A DNA stretch of 64,000 bases from Ruminococcus sp. YE71 (GCF_900119155.1 NZ_FPIR01000007.1:1-64000); one strand, 5' to 3'. Shown: positions 7,905-16,323, counted from the stretch's first letter. Notes: a model not told the origin generated them from the letters alone. Numbers and translations are program-made.

Positions 7905-8528
7905 TTACAGGTCGGGTTCTTCTCCGAGAAGTTCTATCGCCTGCTTTATCTCCGAAAAACTATATCCTTGACGCGCAAGCGCATTTTTCAGCTTCTGCAT
8001 CATCGCCCTGTCCTCGGGGTCATAATACTTCATGTACTTCTTCCGTACAAGCTCCGCCGCCCGCTCCGACGCTGTCTCCTCATACGGCTCCAGCGCTTCC
8101 TTGATGAGCCTCATCGGTATCCCCTTCTCACGCATATACGGCAGCGCACGGTATGCCCCAAGCAGCTTTGTCTCGCACAGCCGCACCGCCAGCGCTTCCG
8201 CATATCGGCGGTCGTTCAGAAATCCCAGCTCCGCCAGCTTGTCCGCCACCTCGAAGCAGATGTCCTCGTCATAGTTGTCCATCAGCTTCTTCACCAGCTC
8301 GGCATACGAGTAGCCCCTGTAGTCCAGCAGGTACATCGCCCGTTCTCTCGCACGCCTGAACACGTCCGCGTGAACTATCTCCGCCCACGCGCTCTCGGGG
8401 ACGGTCATGCCGCCCTTCAGACCGTAGCGCGAGATTATATCCGCGTTCATACAGACAGGCTCACCCTGTGAGAGGGTGAGCTTCATTGTCCTGCCTTTAA
8501 ACTTTTCTATGCTTTCGATGGTCGGCAT
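7905..8528 (-). CDS. recX: Recombination regulator RecX
   Basis: 207 residues with the three-helix repeats of RecX: RARERAMYLLDYRGYSYAEL, LAELGFLNDRRYAEALA and a C-terminal LARQGYSFSEIKQAIE. RecX binds the RecA filament and limits its growth. The ATG lies one base after the recA stop, the usual recA-recX arrangement, so it is co-transcribed and probably translationally coupled. Confidence 0.93.
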   Translation of the reverse strand: MPTIESIEKFKGRTMKLTLSQGEPVCMNADIISRYGLKGGMTVPESAWAEIVHADVFRRARERAMYLLDYRGYSYAELVKKLMDNYDEDICFEVADKLAELGFLNDRRYAEALAVRLCETKLLGAYRALPYMREKGIPMRLIKEALEPYEETASERAAELVRKKYMKYYDPEDRAMMQKLKNALARQGYSFSEIKQAIELLGEEPDL

Positions 8529-8529
8529 A

Positions 8530-9753
8530 TCATTCGCCCAGCTTCGAGATGTCCACGGGTGCGAACTCCTCGAAGTCGTCGTCGCCGCTCACTTCAAGGT
8601 CGATACCCGAAGCAGGCGTGAAGGAATCGTTATCCTGCATAGCCGCCGCGGCTTCCGCCTTTTCTTCGAGCTTCGACTTCTTCTTTGCGGGGGCAGCCAC
8701 GCTGTCCGCGTCCTGAAGTCTGAGCTTTTCGAGTATCTGATCCTCGAACTCCTTCATGATGTCGGGATGTTCTTTAAGGAACTGCTTGGCGTTGTCTCTG
8801 CCCTGACCGAGCTTCATATCGCCGTAGCTGAACCATGCGCCGCCCTTCTTTGCGATGTCGAGATCGACTGCAAGGTCGAGCACCTCGCCCGTGCGGCAGA
8901 TACCCTCGCCGTACATGATGTCGAACTCGCACTCCTTGAACGGGGGAGCGACCTTATTCTTGACTATCTTTACTCTTGTGCGGTTGCCGACTATCTCGCT
9001 TCCGTCCTTGATAGCCTCGCCCTTGCGGACGTCCATTCTCACCGACGCGTAGAATTTAAGAGCTCTTCCGCCGGGGGTAGTCTCGGGGTTGCCGTACATT
9101 ACGCCGATCTTCTCGCGTATCTGGTTGATGAAGATAGCCGCGCAGTTGGATTTTGCGAGCACGGAAGTAAGTTTTCTCATCGCCTGCGACATCAGTCTTG
9201 CGAGCTGACCAACGTGAGTATCGCCCATTTCGCCGTCTATCTCGGCTTTGGTGACCATCGCGGCTACCGAGTCGATAACGATGCAGTCGATAGCGCCCGA
9301 GCGAGCCAGTGCCTCAGCTATTTCGAGAGCCTGTTCGCCGCTGTCGGGCTGTGAAACGAGCATACTGTCGATATCCACGCCGAGTTTTTTTGCGTAGTTG
9401 GGGTCGAGGGCGTGCTCAACGTCGATGAACGCCACCTCGCCGCCGAGTTTCTGTGTCTCTGCTATGCAGTGGAGCGCAACGGTAGTCTTACCCGAAGATT
9501 CGGGACCGTACAGTTCAATGATACGTCCTCTCGGGATACCGCCTATACCGAGCGCAAGGTCGAGGGTCATAGAACCTGTAGGTATCGCCTCGATATCGAG
9601 CTTTTCGTTCGCGCCGAGCTTCATGATAGCGCCCTTTCCGAACTTCTTCTCAATATACTGTATCGCGGTGTCGAGAGCTTTTTTCTTCTCATCCGCATCG
9701 GTGATCTTTACCACGGGTCTTACGCCGTCTTTTTTCTTCTTGTCTATTGCCAT
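8530..9753 (-). CDS. recA: Recombinase RecA
   Basis: 407 residues, a little longer than the usual ~350 because of an extended acidic/Lys-rich C-terminal tail (from about residue 350). Walker A is GPESSGKT, Walker B region is [11 protein letters not shown], and the L1/L2 regions and [23 protein letters not shown] block are canonical. It forms the nucleoprotein filament for homologous recombination and SOS induction. The ATG at 9753 has AAAGGCAGG about 8 nt upstream. A palindrome lies just upstream of the -10 elements (see 9814-9835). Confidence 0.98.
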   Translation of the reverse strand: MAIDKKKKDGVRPVVKITDADEKKKALDTAIQYIEKKFGKGAIMKLGANEKLDIEAIPTGSMTLDLALGIGGIPRGRIIELYGPESSGKTTVALHCIAETQKLGGEVAFIDVEHALDPNYAKKLGVDIDSMLVSQPDSGEQALEIAEALARSGAIDCIVIDSVAAMVTKAEIDGEMGDTHVGQLARLMSQAMRKLTSVLAKSNCAAIFINQIREKIGVMYGNPETTPGGRALKFYASVRMDVRKGEAIKDGSEIVGNRTRVKIVKNKVAPPFKECEFDIMYGEGICRTGEVLDLAVDLDIAKKGGAWFSYGDMKLGQGRDNAKQFLKEHPDIMKEFEDQILEKLRLQDADSVAAPAKKKSKLEEKAEAAAAMQDNDSFTPASGIDLEVSGDDDFEEFAPVDISKLGE

Positions 9754-9794
9754 TTTCTGTACCTGCCTTTCAAGGAGTGTTGTTTTTTTCCTTG

Positions 9795-9805
9795 ATTATA
9801 TTATA
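9795..9805 (-). promoter_or_regulatory. Overlapping -10 elements of the recA promoter
   Basis: Two overlapping TATAAT hexamers on the minus strand (9795-9800 and 9800-9805), about 42-52 bp before the recA ATG. No good -35 hexamer is present at normal spacing; the palindrome at 9814-9835 occupies that place. Confidence 0.6.
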
Positions 9806-9813
9806 CCACAACA

Positions 9814-9835
9814 ATTGTCCCTGATGTGGGACAAT
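9814..9835. promoter_or_regulatory. Operator-like palindrome upstream of recA
   Basis: Perfect inverted repeat ATTGTCCC-N6-GGGACAAT, positioned over the -35 region of recA. It does not match the usual Firmicute LexA box (GAAC-N4-GTTC). No LexA gene is in the window, so the binding protein is unknown. Confidence 0.5.
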
Positions 9836-9864
9836 AAGAAAATTTCTGCATTTTTTTGAGGATC

Positions 9865-10800
9865 TTATTTCTTCTCTGCCTTCTTTTTGATTGCATACGT
9901 TACAAATGATACCGTACAAAGCAATACAAACAAGCCGGCTGAGATCATGCCTATGCTTATTTCCATATCCAACTGCGTATTCCACCAGAAAAAGAAAAGC
10001 CCGAATATCAGCTTTAATTTGTCCGTCAGTGAAACGAGCCGGTCATTATGCTTTTTGCCTGCCTTCACAGAGATGATCTCTGTAACAGTAAGCAGGATTA
10101 TCATCAAAGCGTGCGGTATGAGCAAAAGCCGTTTGTCCAGATAGCTGCCGAAATTCGCAAAGTAAGCCAGACCGTTATAGTCGGGGTCATAATAGAGCTT
10201 TTCGTCGCAGGGATGCCTGTCCCAGCTTTCAGCAAGCGCAGCAACAGTACCGGCTGCCAGCAGCCATGCGGTCAGACGGCTTACCCTGTGAAAAAGGTTT
10301 GAGCCGGGGGTATCATCATTTCTGATCCTGTGCTTCAGGCAGGTCATTATCTGTATTATGATACTGATGAGTATTATTGTCAGATCGATGTTCATGGTGC
10401 TGCGTACCAGAGCCGCATTCAAAGGCTGCTGCACGGCTACGCTGTATGTCCAGTCTGAAAAAATAACTGTCGGTATGAACAGCAATATATCAAGGGTGAG
10501 CAGCAATTCAGACCTGAACAGCATTTCACCCTTTTCGCTTATTTTCAGCCCCGAGTCTTTCTTTTTGATGACATGATCCGCAAGTGCAATACCGGCTGTC
10601 ATCAGCCATCCGAACACCTGAGGGTAAAAGCCGTAAATTTTGGAAGCGAATTCATTGAAATTGCCGTCCCCGTCAAAATGCATCCCGATCTCAGCAGGAA
10701 GGTCGTTCCATTTTATCAGAAAAAAGACAAGGCTTGCCGCAAGCGTGACAACATTTACTGAAAACAATATGCGATGTATCAGCACAACGCCTTTTTTCAT
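9865..10800 (-). CDS. DUF1648-domain membrane protein
   Basis: About 311 residues, seven or so predicted membrane helices. The DUF1648 signature follows the first helix: WNDLPAEIGMHFDGDGNFNE (about residues 32-52). DUF1648 proteins are related to the SdpI immunity/regulatory family, but no SdpC-like toxin or regulator is next to it here. ATG at 10800 chosen with GAGGTG 7 nt upstream; a GTG three codons earlier would overlap that site. Function not established. Confidence 0.8.
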   Translation of the reverse strand: MKKGVVLIHRILFSVNVVTLAASLVFFLIKWNDLPAEIGMHFDGDGNFNEFASKIYGFYPQVFGWLMTAGIALADHVIKKKDSGLKISEKGEMLFRSELLLTLDILLFIPTVIFSDWTYSVAVQQPLNAALVRSTMNIDLTIILISIIIQIMTCLKHRIRNDDTPGSNLFHRVSRLTAWLLAAGTVAALAESWDRHPCDEKLYYDPDYNGLAYFANFGSYLDKRLLLIPHALMIILLTVTEIISVKAGKKHNDRLVSLTDKLKLIFGLFFFWWNTQLDMEISIGMISAGLFVLLCTVSFVTYAIKKKAEKK

Positions 10801-10841
10801 TGATCTCACCTCTATTCCGGTCTGTATTAAAGAGACTGTTT

Positions 10842-11411
10842 TCAGTACCTTTTCAGCCTGCGGATATACGCAAAGGTATAGTCCTCGCCCTTTTCAGCGA
10901 GCATCCTGAGCAGGCGCTCTATCAGCCGCGAGGTGTCGGGGTGTATAGCCCTCACGCCCTTTGCCCTCATAAAATACTCCAGCGGATCCGAATCGGTATA
11001 ATTCACACCATTATATATCTTTCCCGCCGCTACTCTGTCACAGAACATCTCCTTGACATAATTGAGCGGCATCTTCACGGGCGTCATCAGTCTCGTCTTC
11101 GGATCATAGTCCGTCCAGTACTCGAAATGATGCTTGTTTCTGCCCTTATGATGCATCCACGCGTGCGAAAAGCCGTATCTGTCACGTTCGCCTTCATTCG
11201 GGGAGCGCGTGCCCTGATAATTGAGCACCCCGTAGACGAACTCCGACGGCATATACTTCGACAGGTCATGGAACAGCCCCTGAAAGCCTATCCCAGCCCT
11301 GAAACAGTGCCGCATCACCATATGGCGGTGACGGGTTATAGTCTTGAAATGTCCTGCCGCATTTGCAAGCAGGTCGATGTGTTCTTTTTCTTTCTGTAGT
11401 CTGACCCTCAT
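10842..11411 (-). CDS. DUF5662-family protein
   Basis: About 189 residues. It has the conserved H-rich pattern of DUF5662: TRHRHMVMRHCFRAG, LFHDLSKYMPSEF, then SHAWMHHKGRNKHHFEYW. The HD-like arrangement (H...HD...H) suggests a metal-dependent hydrolase-like fold, which is inference. ATG at 11411 was chosen for GGGAGG 6 nt upstream; it starts 13 bp past the ung stop, so it is co-transcribed with ung. Confidence 0.8.
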   Translation of the reverse strand: MRVRLQKEKEHIDLLANAAGHFKTITRHRHMVMRHCFRAGIGFQGLFHDLSKYMPSEFVYGVLNYQGTRSPNEGERDRYGFSHAWMHHKGRNKHHFEYWTDYDPKTRLMTPVKMPLNYVKEMFCDRVAAGKIYNGVNYTDSDPLEYFMRAKGVRAIHPDTSRLIERLLRMLAEKGEDYTFAYIRRLKRY

Positions 11412-11424
11412 AGCGACCTCCCGA

Positions 11425-12096
11425 TCAGGTGTCAAGTCTCCAGTCGATAGGCTCTATGCCGTTGGCTGTGAGGAAGTTGTTCACGCCGCTGAAATGTCTG
11501 CATCCGAAAAAGCCGTTATAAGCCGAGAGTGGCGACGGATGTGCGGCGGTAAATATTGCGTGTCTCGGCTCTGTGATGAGCGGTGCTTTCTGCCGTGCGT
11601 TACCTCCCCACAAAATGAACGCAGTCGGCTGTTCACGCTCGTTAAGGCGGCGAATGATCTCATCGGTGATCTGTTCCCAGCCCTTGCCCTTATGAGAGTT
11701 CGCCTGACCCGCTCTTACAGTCAGCACACTGTTGAGCAGCAGCACGCCCTGTTTTGCCCAGGCGGTAAGTTCGCCGTGCTGAGGGGCGGGGATACCGAGG
11801 TCGGCGTTAAGTTCCTTAAAGATATTTTGCAGGCTCGGCGGCGGCTGAACGCCTTTTTTGACCGAGAAGCAAAGACCGTGAGCCTGACCCTCGCCATGGT
11901 AGGGGTCCTGACCGATGATAACGGCCTTAACGTCATCGTAATCGGTATATTTCAGGGCGTTAAAAATATCATACATTGAGGGATAAACGGTATAGGAGTC
12001 ATATTCCTTTTTAAGGAATTCGCGAAGTTTAAGGTAGTGTTCGGAAGCGAAGACATCTGCGAGCCGTTGATCCCAGCCATTACCGATATGCACCAT
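11425..12096 (-). CDS. ung: Uracil-DNA glycosylase (family 1)
   Basis: 223 residues, typical family 1 size. Catalytic water-activating motif GQDPYHGEGQAHG (about residues 63-75), the PPSLQNIFKEL block, VLLLNSVLTVR, and the DNA-intercalation motif HPSPLSA. It removes uracil from DNA to start base excision repair. Its ATG overlaps the stop of the upstream small membrane protein by one base. Confidence 0.97.
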   Translation of the reverse strand: MVHIGNGWDQRLADVFASEHYLKLREFLKKEYDSYTVYPSMYDIFNALKYTDYDDVKAVIIGQDPYHGEGQAHGLCFSVKKGVQPPPSLQNIFKELNADLGIPAPQHGELTAWAKQGVLLLNSVLTVRAGQANSHKGKGWEQITDEIIRRLNEREQPTAFILWGGNARQKAPLITEPRHAIFTAAHPSPLSAYNGFFGCRHFSGVNNFLTANGIEPIDWRLDT

Positions 12097-12350
12097 CAGA
12101 AGAACCCGCTGGTACTGCCTGCGGCGGCGCTGATAACGATACCGAGTATCATAACAGCGGCGATCGCGAGCATAATAATGCGCATATAGAGAGGTTTATC
12201 GCTCTGAGGGCGAGGAGCCTTCACAGGCTGTTGTCTATGGAGGGGTTCGATCTCATCGGGTTGAGACTGTGTAATTTTTTCAGCGGCAGGTTTAGGAGCG
12301 CCGCCTGAAGGCTTACGTTTTTTATATTTTTTCTTTTTATTATCAGCCAT
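12096..12350 (-). CDS. Small single-pass membrane protein, Lys/Pro-rich
   Basis: 84 residues. The N-terminal ~55 residues are basic and proline-rich (KKKKYKKRKPSGG...), followed by one membrane helix (MRIIMLAIAAVMILGIVISAAAG, about 56-78) and a very short tail. The basic part would be cytoplasmic. The stop overlaps the ung start (TGATG-type junction). No known family; resembles small basic membrane proteins annotated as hypothetical in Clostridia. Confidence 0.75.
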   Translation of the reverse strand: MADNKKKKYKKRKPSGGAPKPAAEKITQSQPDEIEPLHRQQPVKAPRPQSDKPLYMRIIMLAIAAVMILGIVISAAAGSTSGFF

Positions 12351-12465
12351 AATATATTCCTCCGAAAATGATCAGCGAATGCCGATAGATTATCACTTTA
12401 TTATACCACAGCCATCTGAAAAAGTCAATATCCCGAACCGCGCAGACGGGACGTTTGCCTTTATA

Positions 12466-12506
12466 CAAAAATCCCGAAAGCATTGTCCGCTTTCGGGATA
12501 AAAAAA
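12466..12506 (-). terminator. Terminator of the YbhN-like gene
   Basis: 11-bp perfect stem (12471-12481 with 12489-12499), 7-nt loop, followed on the minus strand by TTTTTG. It lies 13 bp past the stop at 12512. Confidence 0.9.
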
Positions 12507-12511
12507 TCAGC

Positions 12512-13570
12512 TTACTGATTACTGTTCTTTTCTATTTTTTCAAGCTCTTTTTTGTCTTTTCGCATTACTATTATATGCGCCGCAAGCGTTACGATTCCGC
12601 CAACGATCAACAGTAAGTAAAAACTTAACCCTCGACTTATCAATAACGCAGGCTTGACTAACTCCTTGCCGAATATCCTCCCGAACGAGAGAATGAAACA
12701 ACCTTCCGTTATTCCCGCCGCTCCAGGTAAAGGTAACATCTCAACAGCAACACCTATCATCACCTGTAACGTCAGTATGTTAAAATAACTTACCCCGCTC
12801 AGGTCGTAAGCCTTGTAAACTATCCACGTTACCGAAAATAAACAAAGCCTCTGTATCGCCGTCATTAAAAGTATTTTCACCATTACTGACGGGTTCTCTC
12901 TGACATATACCGCTCCGAGCGTGTAGTTGTCGCATATCTTCATTATCTTCTGCGAATATTTGCCGCTCTTGCCTTCGCGGATGATGCCCTTTCCTGTCAG
13001 TATGTCAACTATCTTGATGCCCGCGATACGTACCTTGTCAGGCCGCTTTAAAAGGTATAACAACGCCCCGATGAACAGTATGTTCAGCACAAACCCCAGC
13101 AATAACAGCCATCCCAGCTTTCCCGCATATCGGAATACCGTTGAACTGTTTATCGCCATCAGCAATAAGCCCATTATCACAAGTACACCCTTGTAGGCTA
13201 TCGTTATCAAAACCATGATGAGCGACGAAAGCCCCAGCTTTACACCGTCCTTGCTCATGTAGTACATCTGGGCAGGCTGACCGCCTGACGCCGACGGCGT
13301 GATGTAGCTGAAAAAGAACCCGATGAATGAGTATTTCAGACACTTCCTCATGCTGATACGCTTGTACTTGAACAGCCGCAGGATGTAGAAGATGATGCTC
13401 GACTCGCCCGCGACAAAAAAGAATACCGCAAGAATACCTGCGGCTATCCACTCGGGACGCGCTTCCGTCAGGTCGTCGATTATCTGCCCGAGCTCCTGAC
13501 CCTTGAAAAGCAGTCGGAATGTCAGCCACAGCATGACTCCGATGAACCCGAGGTCTATTACGTATTTCAT
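12512..13570 (-). CDS. YbhN/UPF0104-type flippase-like membrane protein
   Basis: About 352 residues with seven or eight membrane helices, the lysylphosphatidylglycerol-synthase transmembrane-region family (MprF N-terminal-like, AglD2-like). Signature blocks are SYITPSASGGQPAQMYYM (about residue 88) and EMLPLPGAAGITEGCF (about 280). Relatives move lipid-linked substrates across membranes, but there is no catalytic MprF domain here. Start uncertain: ATG at 13570 has AAAGG 5 nt away, but a perfect AAAGGAGG lies 8 nt before an in-frame ATA at 13594. A GTG at 13603 overlaps the ribosome site and is unlikely. Confidence 0.82.
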   Translation of the reverse strand: MKYVIDLGFIGVMLWLTFRLLFKGQELGQIIDDLTEARPEWIAAGILAVFFFVAGESSIIFYILRLFKYKRISMRKCLKYSFIGFFFSYITPSASGGQPAQMYYMSKDGVKLGLSSLIMVLITIAYKGVLVIMGLLLMAINSSTVFRYAGKLGWLLLLGFVLNILFIGALLYLLKRPDKVRIAGIKIVDILTGKGIIREGKSGKYSQKIMKICDNYTLGAVYVRENPSVMVKILLMTAIQRLCLFSVTWIVYKAYDLSGVSYFNILTLQVMIGVAVEMLPLPGAAGITEGCFILSFGRIFGKELVKPALLISRGLSFYLLLIVGGIVTLAAHIIVMRKDKKELEKIEKNSNQ

Positions 13571-13738
13571 AGAGCCTTTCAGTTTCTTGCCTATAGCCGA
13601 CACCTCCTTTTTTTACACTTCTTTCCAATATTATTGTACCATCATATACCGCCGATGTCAATAGACAGAATCGCGATATGTGGCATTGATCTCCGATCAA
13701 AACAAAACTCCCTTTTTACAAATGTGTTCCTGAAATAA

Positions 13739-13856
13739 ATCGGAATTTGCAGGGGCAGTGACCCCTGCACCAATGCCCTCAAGCTACACAAACCTTGGTT
13801 TTTGTCAAATGAGAATGCGAGGGCATCGAGCCGTCCGCCCGAGGACAAATTCCGAT
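13739..13856. repeat. Nested inverted-repeat element (family C)
   Basis: Outer arms are perfect 11-bp inverted repeats (13739-13749 ATCGGAATTTG with 13846-13856 CAAATTCCGAT). Inside are arms ATGCCCTC / GAGGGCAT (13773-13780, 13819-13826) and a small perfect hairpin (13749-13768). No coding capacity. A single outer arm plus flank (GCATCGGAATTTGCAGG) recurs at 42134-42150. The rest of the 364-bp gap between the YbhN gene and the tRNA shows nothing else besides the tRNA terminator. Confidence 0.65.
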
Positions 13857-13894
13857 CTTTCTTATTAACAGCACAAAATTAAAAGGAGATAAAC

Positions 13895-13922
13895 AAAAAA
13901 GGACTTCCGAAAAAGCCCTTTT
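13895..13922 (-). terminator. Terminator of the tRNA-Arg gene
   Basis: On the minus strand GGGCTT ... AAGTCC stem (13901-13906 with 13913-13918) followed by TTTTTTG, 13 bp beyond the tRNA 3' end. Confidence 0.7.
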
Positions 13923-13934
13923 TGCTTCCGCAAG

Positions 13935-14007
13935 CGTCCCTGAGACGATTCGAACGTCCGACCCTTCGCTTAGGAGGCGAATGCTCTATCCCCTGAGCTA
14001 CAGAGAC
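13935..14007 (-). tRNA. tRNA-Arg (anticodon CCT)
   Basis: 73-nt cloverleaf on the minus strand. Acceptor arms GTCTCTG / CAGGGAC pair throughout (one G-U), the D-loop has AGCTCAGGGGATAGAGC, the anticodon loop is CTCCTAA flanked by TTCGC/GCGAA, and the T-loop is GTTCGAATC. The CCA end is not encoded. Reads AGG codons. Confidence 0.95.
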
Positions 14008-14021
14008 ATATGCTAAAGATT

Positions 14022-14050
14022 ATTATATCATATCATCGCCCCCTTGTCAA
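14022..14050 (-). promoter_or_regulatory. Promoter of the tRNA-Arg gene
   Basis: Minus strand TTGACA (14045-14050), 17-bp spacer, TATAAT (14022-14027): exact consensus, 15 bp from the mature 5' end. Confidence 0.9.
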
Positions 14051-14145
14051 GTCCCGTTCGCCCGTTTTTTTTCCCGATTCTCCCCTTTTTGCCCCCTCTA
14101 TTCGTGAATTTTTTCTTACTGTTTTCCCTAAACCCCCTCCGCCAC

Positions 14146-14174
14146 TTGATTTTTCTATACAGATAGTGTATAAT
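14146..14174 (+). promoter_or_regulatory. Probable promoter of the sufC/sufB-like operon
   Basis: TTGATT (14146-14151), 17-bp spacer, TATAAT (14169-14174). The nearest downstream gene starts 454 bp later, and repeat A3 lies in between, so the element appears to sit in the operon's leader. Confidence 0.7.
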
Positions 14175-14210
14175 ATAAATATTATTTATTATCCTCCACG
14201 CATCTCGCTG

Positions 14211-14586
14211 ACGGGAAGAGTGCGGGCTTTTCTTGGGGGAAACCCTTTTGAAAAAGGGTTATCCCCTTGCCGTGCGTAGCTAAGGCGGCCCCCATTCCTA
14301 AAACTTTTAATATGTTGTTTATTTGTTGCGGTCGGGAAGATAGTCCCTTGACATTTCAAGAGATACCATCTGACAAATATGCTCAAATGGCGCGTTACGC
14401 ACTTATGAACGTCTTTTTGGCAAGATACAAGCTATATAGCAGGAGAACTACAATCTTCCCGACCAACACAAAGTCGGGAAGAAACACCCACAGCCAAAAA
14501 GCATTAAAAGTCTTTGGAAGGGGGTCTGGGGGAGAACCTTTCTTCAGAAAGGTTTCCCCCAGCGAAAACCCGCACTCTCCCCCCGT
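14211..14586 (+). repeat. Family A palindromic repeat, copy A3 (near-complete)
   Basis: About 376 bp with both ends: outer termini AGAGTGCGGG (14217-14226) and CCCGCACTCT, left hairpin GGGGGAAACCC ... GGGTTATCCCC, right hairpin at 14526-14560. A single mutated 19-bp unit (CCGTGCGTAGCTAAGGCGG) sits at about 14269-14287. The core carries ATGAACGTCTTTTTGGCAAG. Reading frames inside it are products of the repeat and are not annotated. Confidence 0.9.
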
Positions 14587-14627
14587 AAAAAACAGCGCGG
14601 AGGGCAGATAAAGGAGAAATGTAACTT

Positions 14628-15344
14628 ATGTTAGAGCTTAAAAATATTTCGTTTGCGGTCGAGGGGGCTGAGATCATTGATGATCTTTCGCTGACGGTAC
14701 CCGACGGCAGATTTGTAGTCATCACGGGTCCGAACGGCGGCGGCAAGTCCACCATCGCGAAGATAATCGCAGGCATTGAGAAGCCCTCATCGGGCAAGAT
14801 ACTGCTCAACGGCGAGGACATCACGGATATGTCCATCACCGACCGTGCGAAAAGCGGCATAGCGTTTGCGTTCCAGCAGCCTGTACGCTTCAAGGGTCTG
14901 AACGTTTTCGACCTGCTCCGCATCGCGGCAGGCAAGCGCATCAATGTTTCCGAAGCCTGTGAGTACCTTGCCGAGGTTGGTCTGTGCGCGAAGGACTACA
15001 TCGACCGCGAAGTCACCGCTTCGCTTTCGGGCGGCGAGCTCAAGCGCATCGAGATCGCGACTGTGCTGGCGAGAAAAGCGTCCCTGTGCGTGTTCGACGA
15101 GCCCGAGGCAGGAATCGACCTGTGGAGCTTCCGCAACCTGACGCGCATCTTCGAGAATATGCGCACCGAGCAGACCGACCGCACCATCATCATCATCTCG
15201 CATCAGGAGCGTATTCTGAACATCGCTGATGAGATAGTCGTTCTGGCTGACGGCAAGGTCAAAGAGCAGGGCACACGCGATGAGATATATCCGAGGCTCG
15301 CAGGTTCGGAGCTTGCGGCAGAGCCTTGCAGAAAGCTCGTGTAA
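14628..15344 (+). CDS. sufC: SufC-like ABC ATPase (two-gene SUF/SMS system)
   Basis: 238 residues. Walker A GPNGGGKST (about 39-47), Q-loop AFAFQQPVRFKG, ABC signature LSGGELKRIEIA (about 141), Walker B LCVFDEPEAGID and H-loop IISHQE. This matches SufC rather than an importer ATPase, and the partner gene downstream is SufB/SufD-like. Together they resemble the minimal SmsC-SmsB iron-sulfur assembly system described in anaerobes, with no SufS, SufU or SufE adjacent. Ribosome site AAAGGAG upstream. SufC drives conformational change of the SufB scaffold during cluster assembly. Confidence 0.9.
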   Translation: MLELKNISFAVEGAEIIDDLSLTVPDGRFVVITGPNGGGKSTIAKIIAGIEKPSSGKILLNGEDITDMSITDRAKSGIAFAFQQPVRFKGLNVFDLLRIAAGKRINVSEACEYLAEVGLCAKDYIDREVTASLSGGELKRIEIATVLARKASLCVFDEPEAGIDLWSFRNLTRIFENMRTEQTDRTIIIISHQERILNIADEIVVLADGKVKEQGTRDEIYPRLAGSELAAEPCRKLV

Positions 15345-15357
15345 GGAGGCGGTCACA

Positions 15358-16284
15358 ATGGTAAAGTTAGACGAGATACAGAAGAGACTTATGCAGGAGG
15401 TCGCCGACCTCCACAGCGTTCCCGAGGGAGCGTACAATTTCCGTGCGAACGGTGAGCTGGCTGGCAGACAGACCACGGAAAACATAGATATAGTGTCGAA
15501 ATCGGACGTTTCGGGCATCGACATCCGCATCAAGGACGGCACCAGGAACGAGAGCGTTCACATCCCCGTAGTGCTCAGCGCGAGCGGCCACAAGGAGACT
15601 GTGTACAACGACTTCTACGTTGGTGAGAACTGCGACGTGCTCATCGTGGCAGGCTGCGGCATCGACAACTGCGGCACTGGCGACAGCGAACACGACGGCG
15701 TTCACAGATTCTTCGTCGGCAAGGGCTCAAAGGTCAAGTACGTCGAGAAACACTACGGCTCGGGCGAAGGTACGGGCAAGCGTATCCTCAACCCCGTGAC
15801 TGAGGTCTATATGGAAGAAAACAGCACCGTTGAGATGGAAATGGTGCAGATAAAGGGCGTTGACTCCACTAAGCGTGAGACCAAAGCCGAGCTGAAAGCG
15901 GGCGCAAGACTTGTAGTCCGCGAAAGACTTATGACTCACGGCGAACAGTTCGCTCACAGCGTGTATAACGTTACACTCGACGGCGACGGCTCCAGCGCAG
16001 ACGTTGTCTCGCGCTCGGTCGCAAGGGACAAGTCCTACCAGAAACTTGACCTCTGCGTCCTCGGCAACGCCGCCTGTACAGGTCACACCGAATGCGACTC
16101 TATCATAATGGACGAGGGCCGCATCCTCGCACTCCCCGCCCTCGAAGCAAACAACGTTGACGCTCAGCTCGTTCACGAAGCCGCTATCGGCAAGATAGCA
16201 GGCGAACAGCTCATCAAACTCATGACCCTCGGCCTCACCGAAGCCGAAGCCGAAGAACAGATAATCAACGGATTCCTGAAATAA
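15358..16284 (+). CDS. SufB/SufD-like scaffold subunit (SmsB type)
   Basis: 308 residues from the ATG at 15358, preceded by AAGGAGG. It shows the SufBD beta-helix core ending with the conserved block ALPALEANNVDAQLVHEAAIGKI and a C-terminal EAEAEEQIINGFLK. At ~310 residues it is shorter than classical SufB (~470) and matches the compact scaffolds of two-gene systems. GHTECDSIIMDEG contains a Cys next to the conserved core; several other Cys are near 95-105 (AGCGIDNCG). It starts 13 bp after sufC, so one operon. Confidence 0.88.
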   Translation: MVKLDEIQKRLMQEVADLHSVPEGAYNFRANGELAGRQTTENIDIVSKSDVSGIDIRIKDGTRNESVHIPVVLSASGHKETVYNDFYVGENCDVLIVAGCGIDNCGTGDSEHDGVHRFFVGKGSKVKYVEKHYGSGEGTGKRILNPVTEVYMEENSTVEMEMVQIKGVDSTKRETKAELKAGARLVVRERLMTHGEQFAHSVYNVTLDGDGSSADVVSRSVARDKSYQKLDLCVLGNAACTGHTECDSIIMDEGRILALPALEANNVDAQLVHEAAIGKIAGEQLIKLMTLGLTEAEAEEQIINGFLK

Positions 16285-16288
16285 ACAA

Positions 16289-16323
16289 ACAGTCCGAAAG
16301 CATGACGCTTTCGGACTGTTCTT
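16289..16323. terminator. Bidirectional terminator between sufB-like gene and cREC gene
   Basis: Perfect 13-bp stem (16289-16301 with 16307-16319), 5-nt loop, T-rich on the plus side and AAA/TTT-rich on the other. It separates two convergent genes. Confidence 0.9.

Noticed and set aside
14267-14611. A 114-codon reading frame with relatives at 42104-42373 and 62983-63225 (shared peptide ALMNVFLA)
   Set aside because: All three lie inside family A copies, follow the repeat on either strand and have no ribosome site; similarity comes from the DNA repeat.
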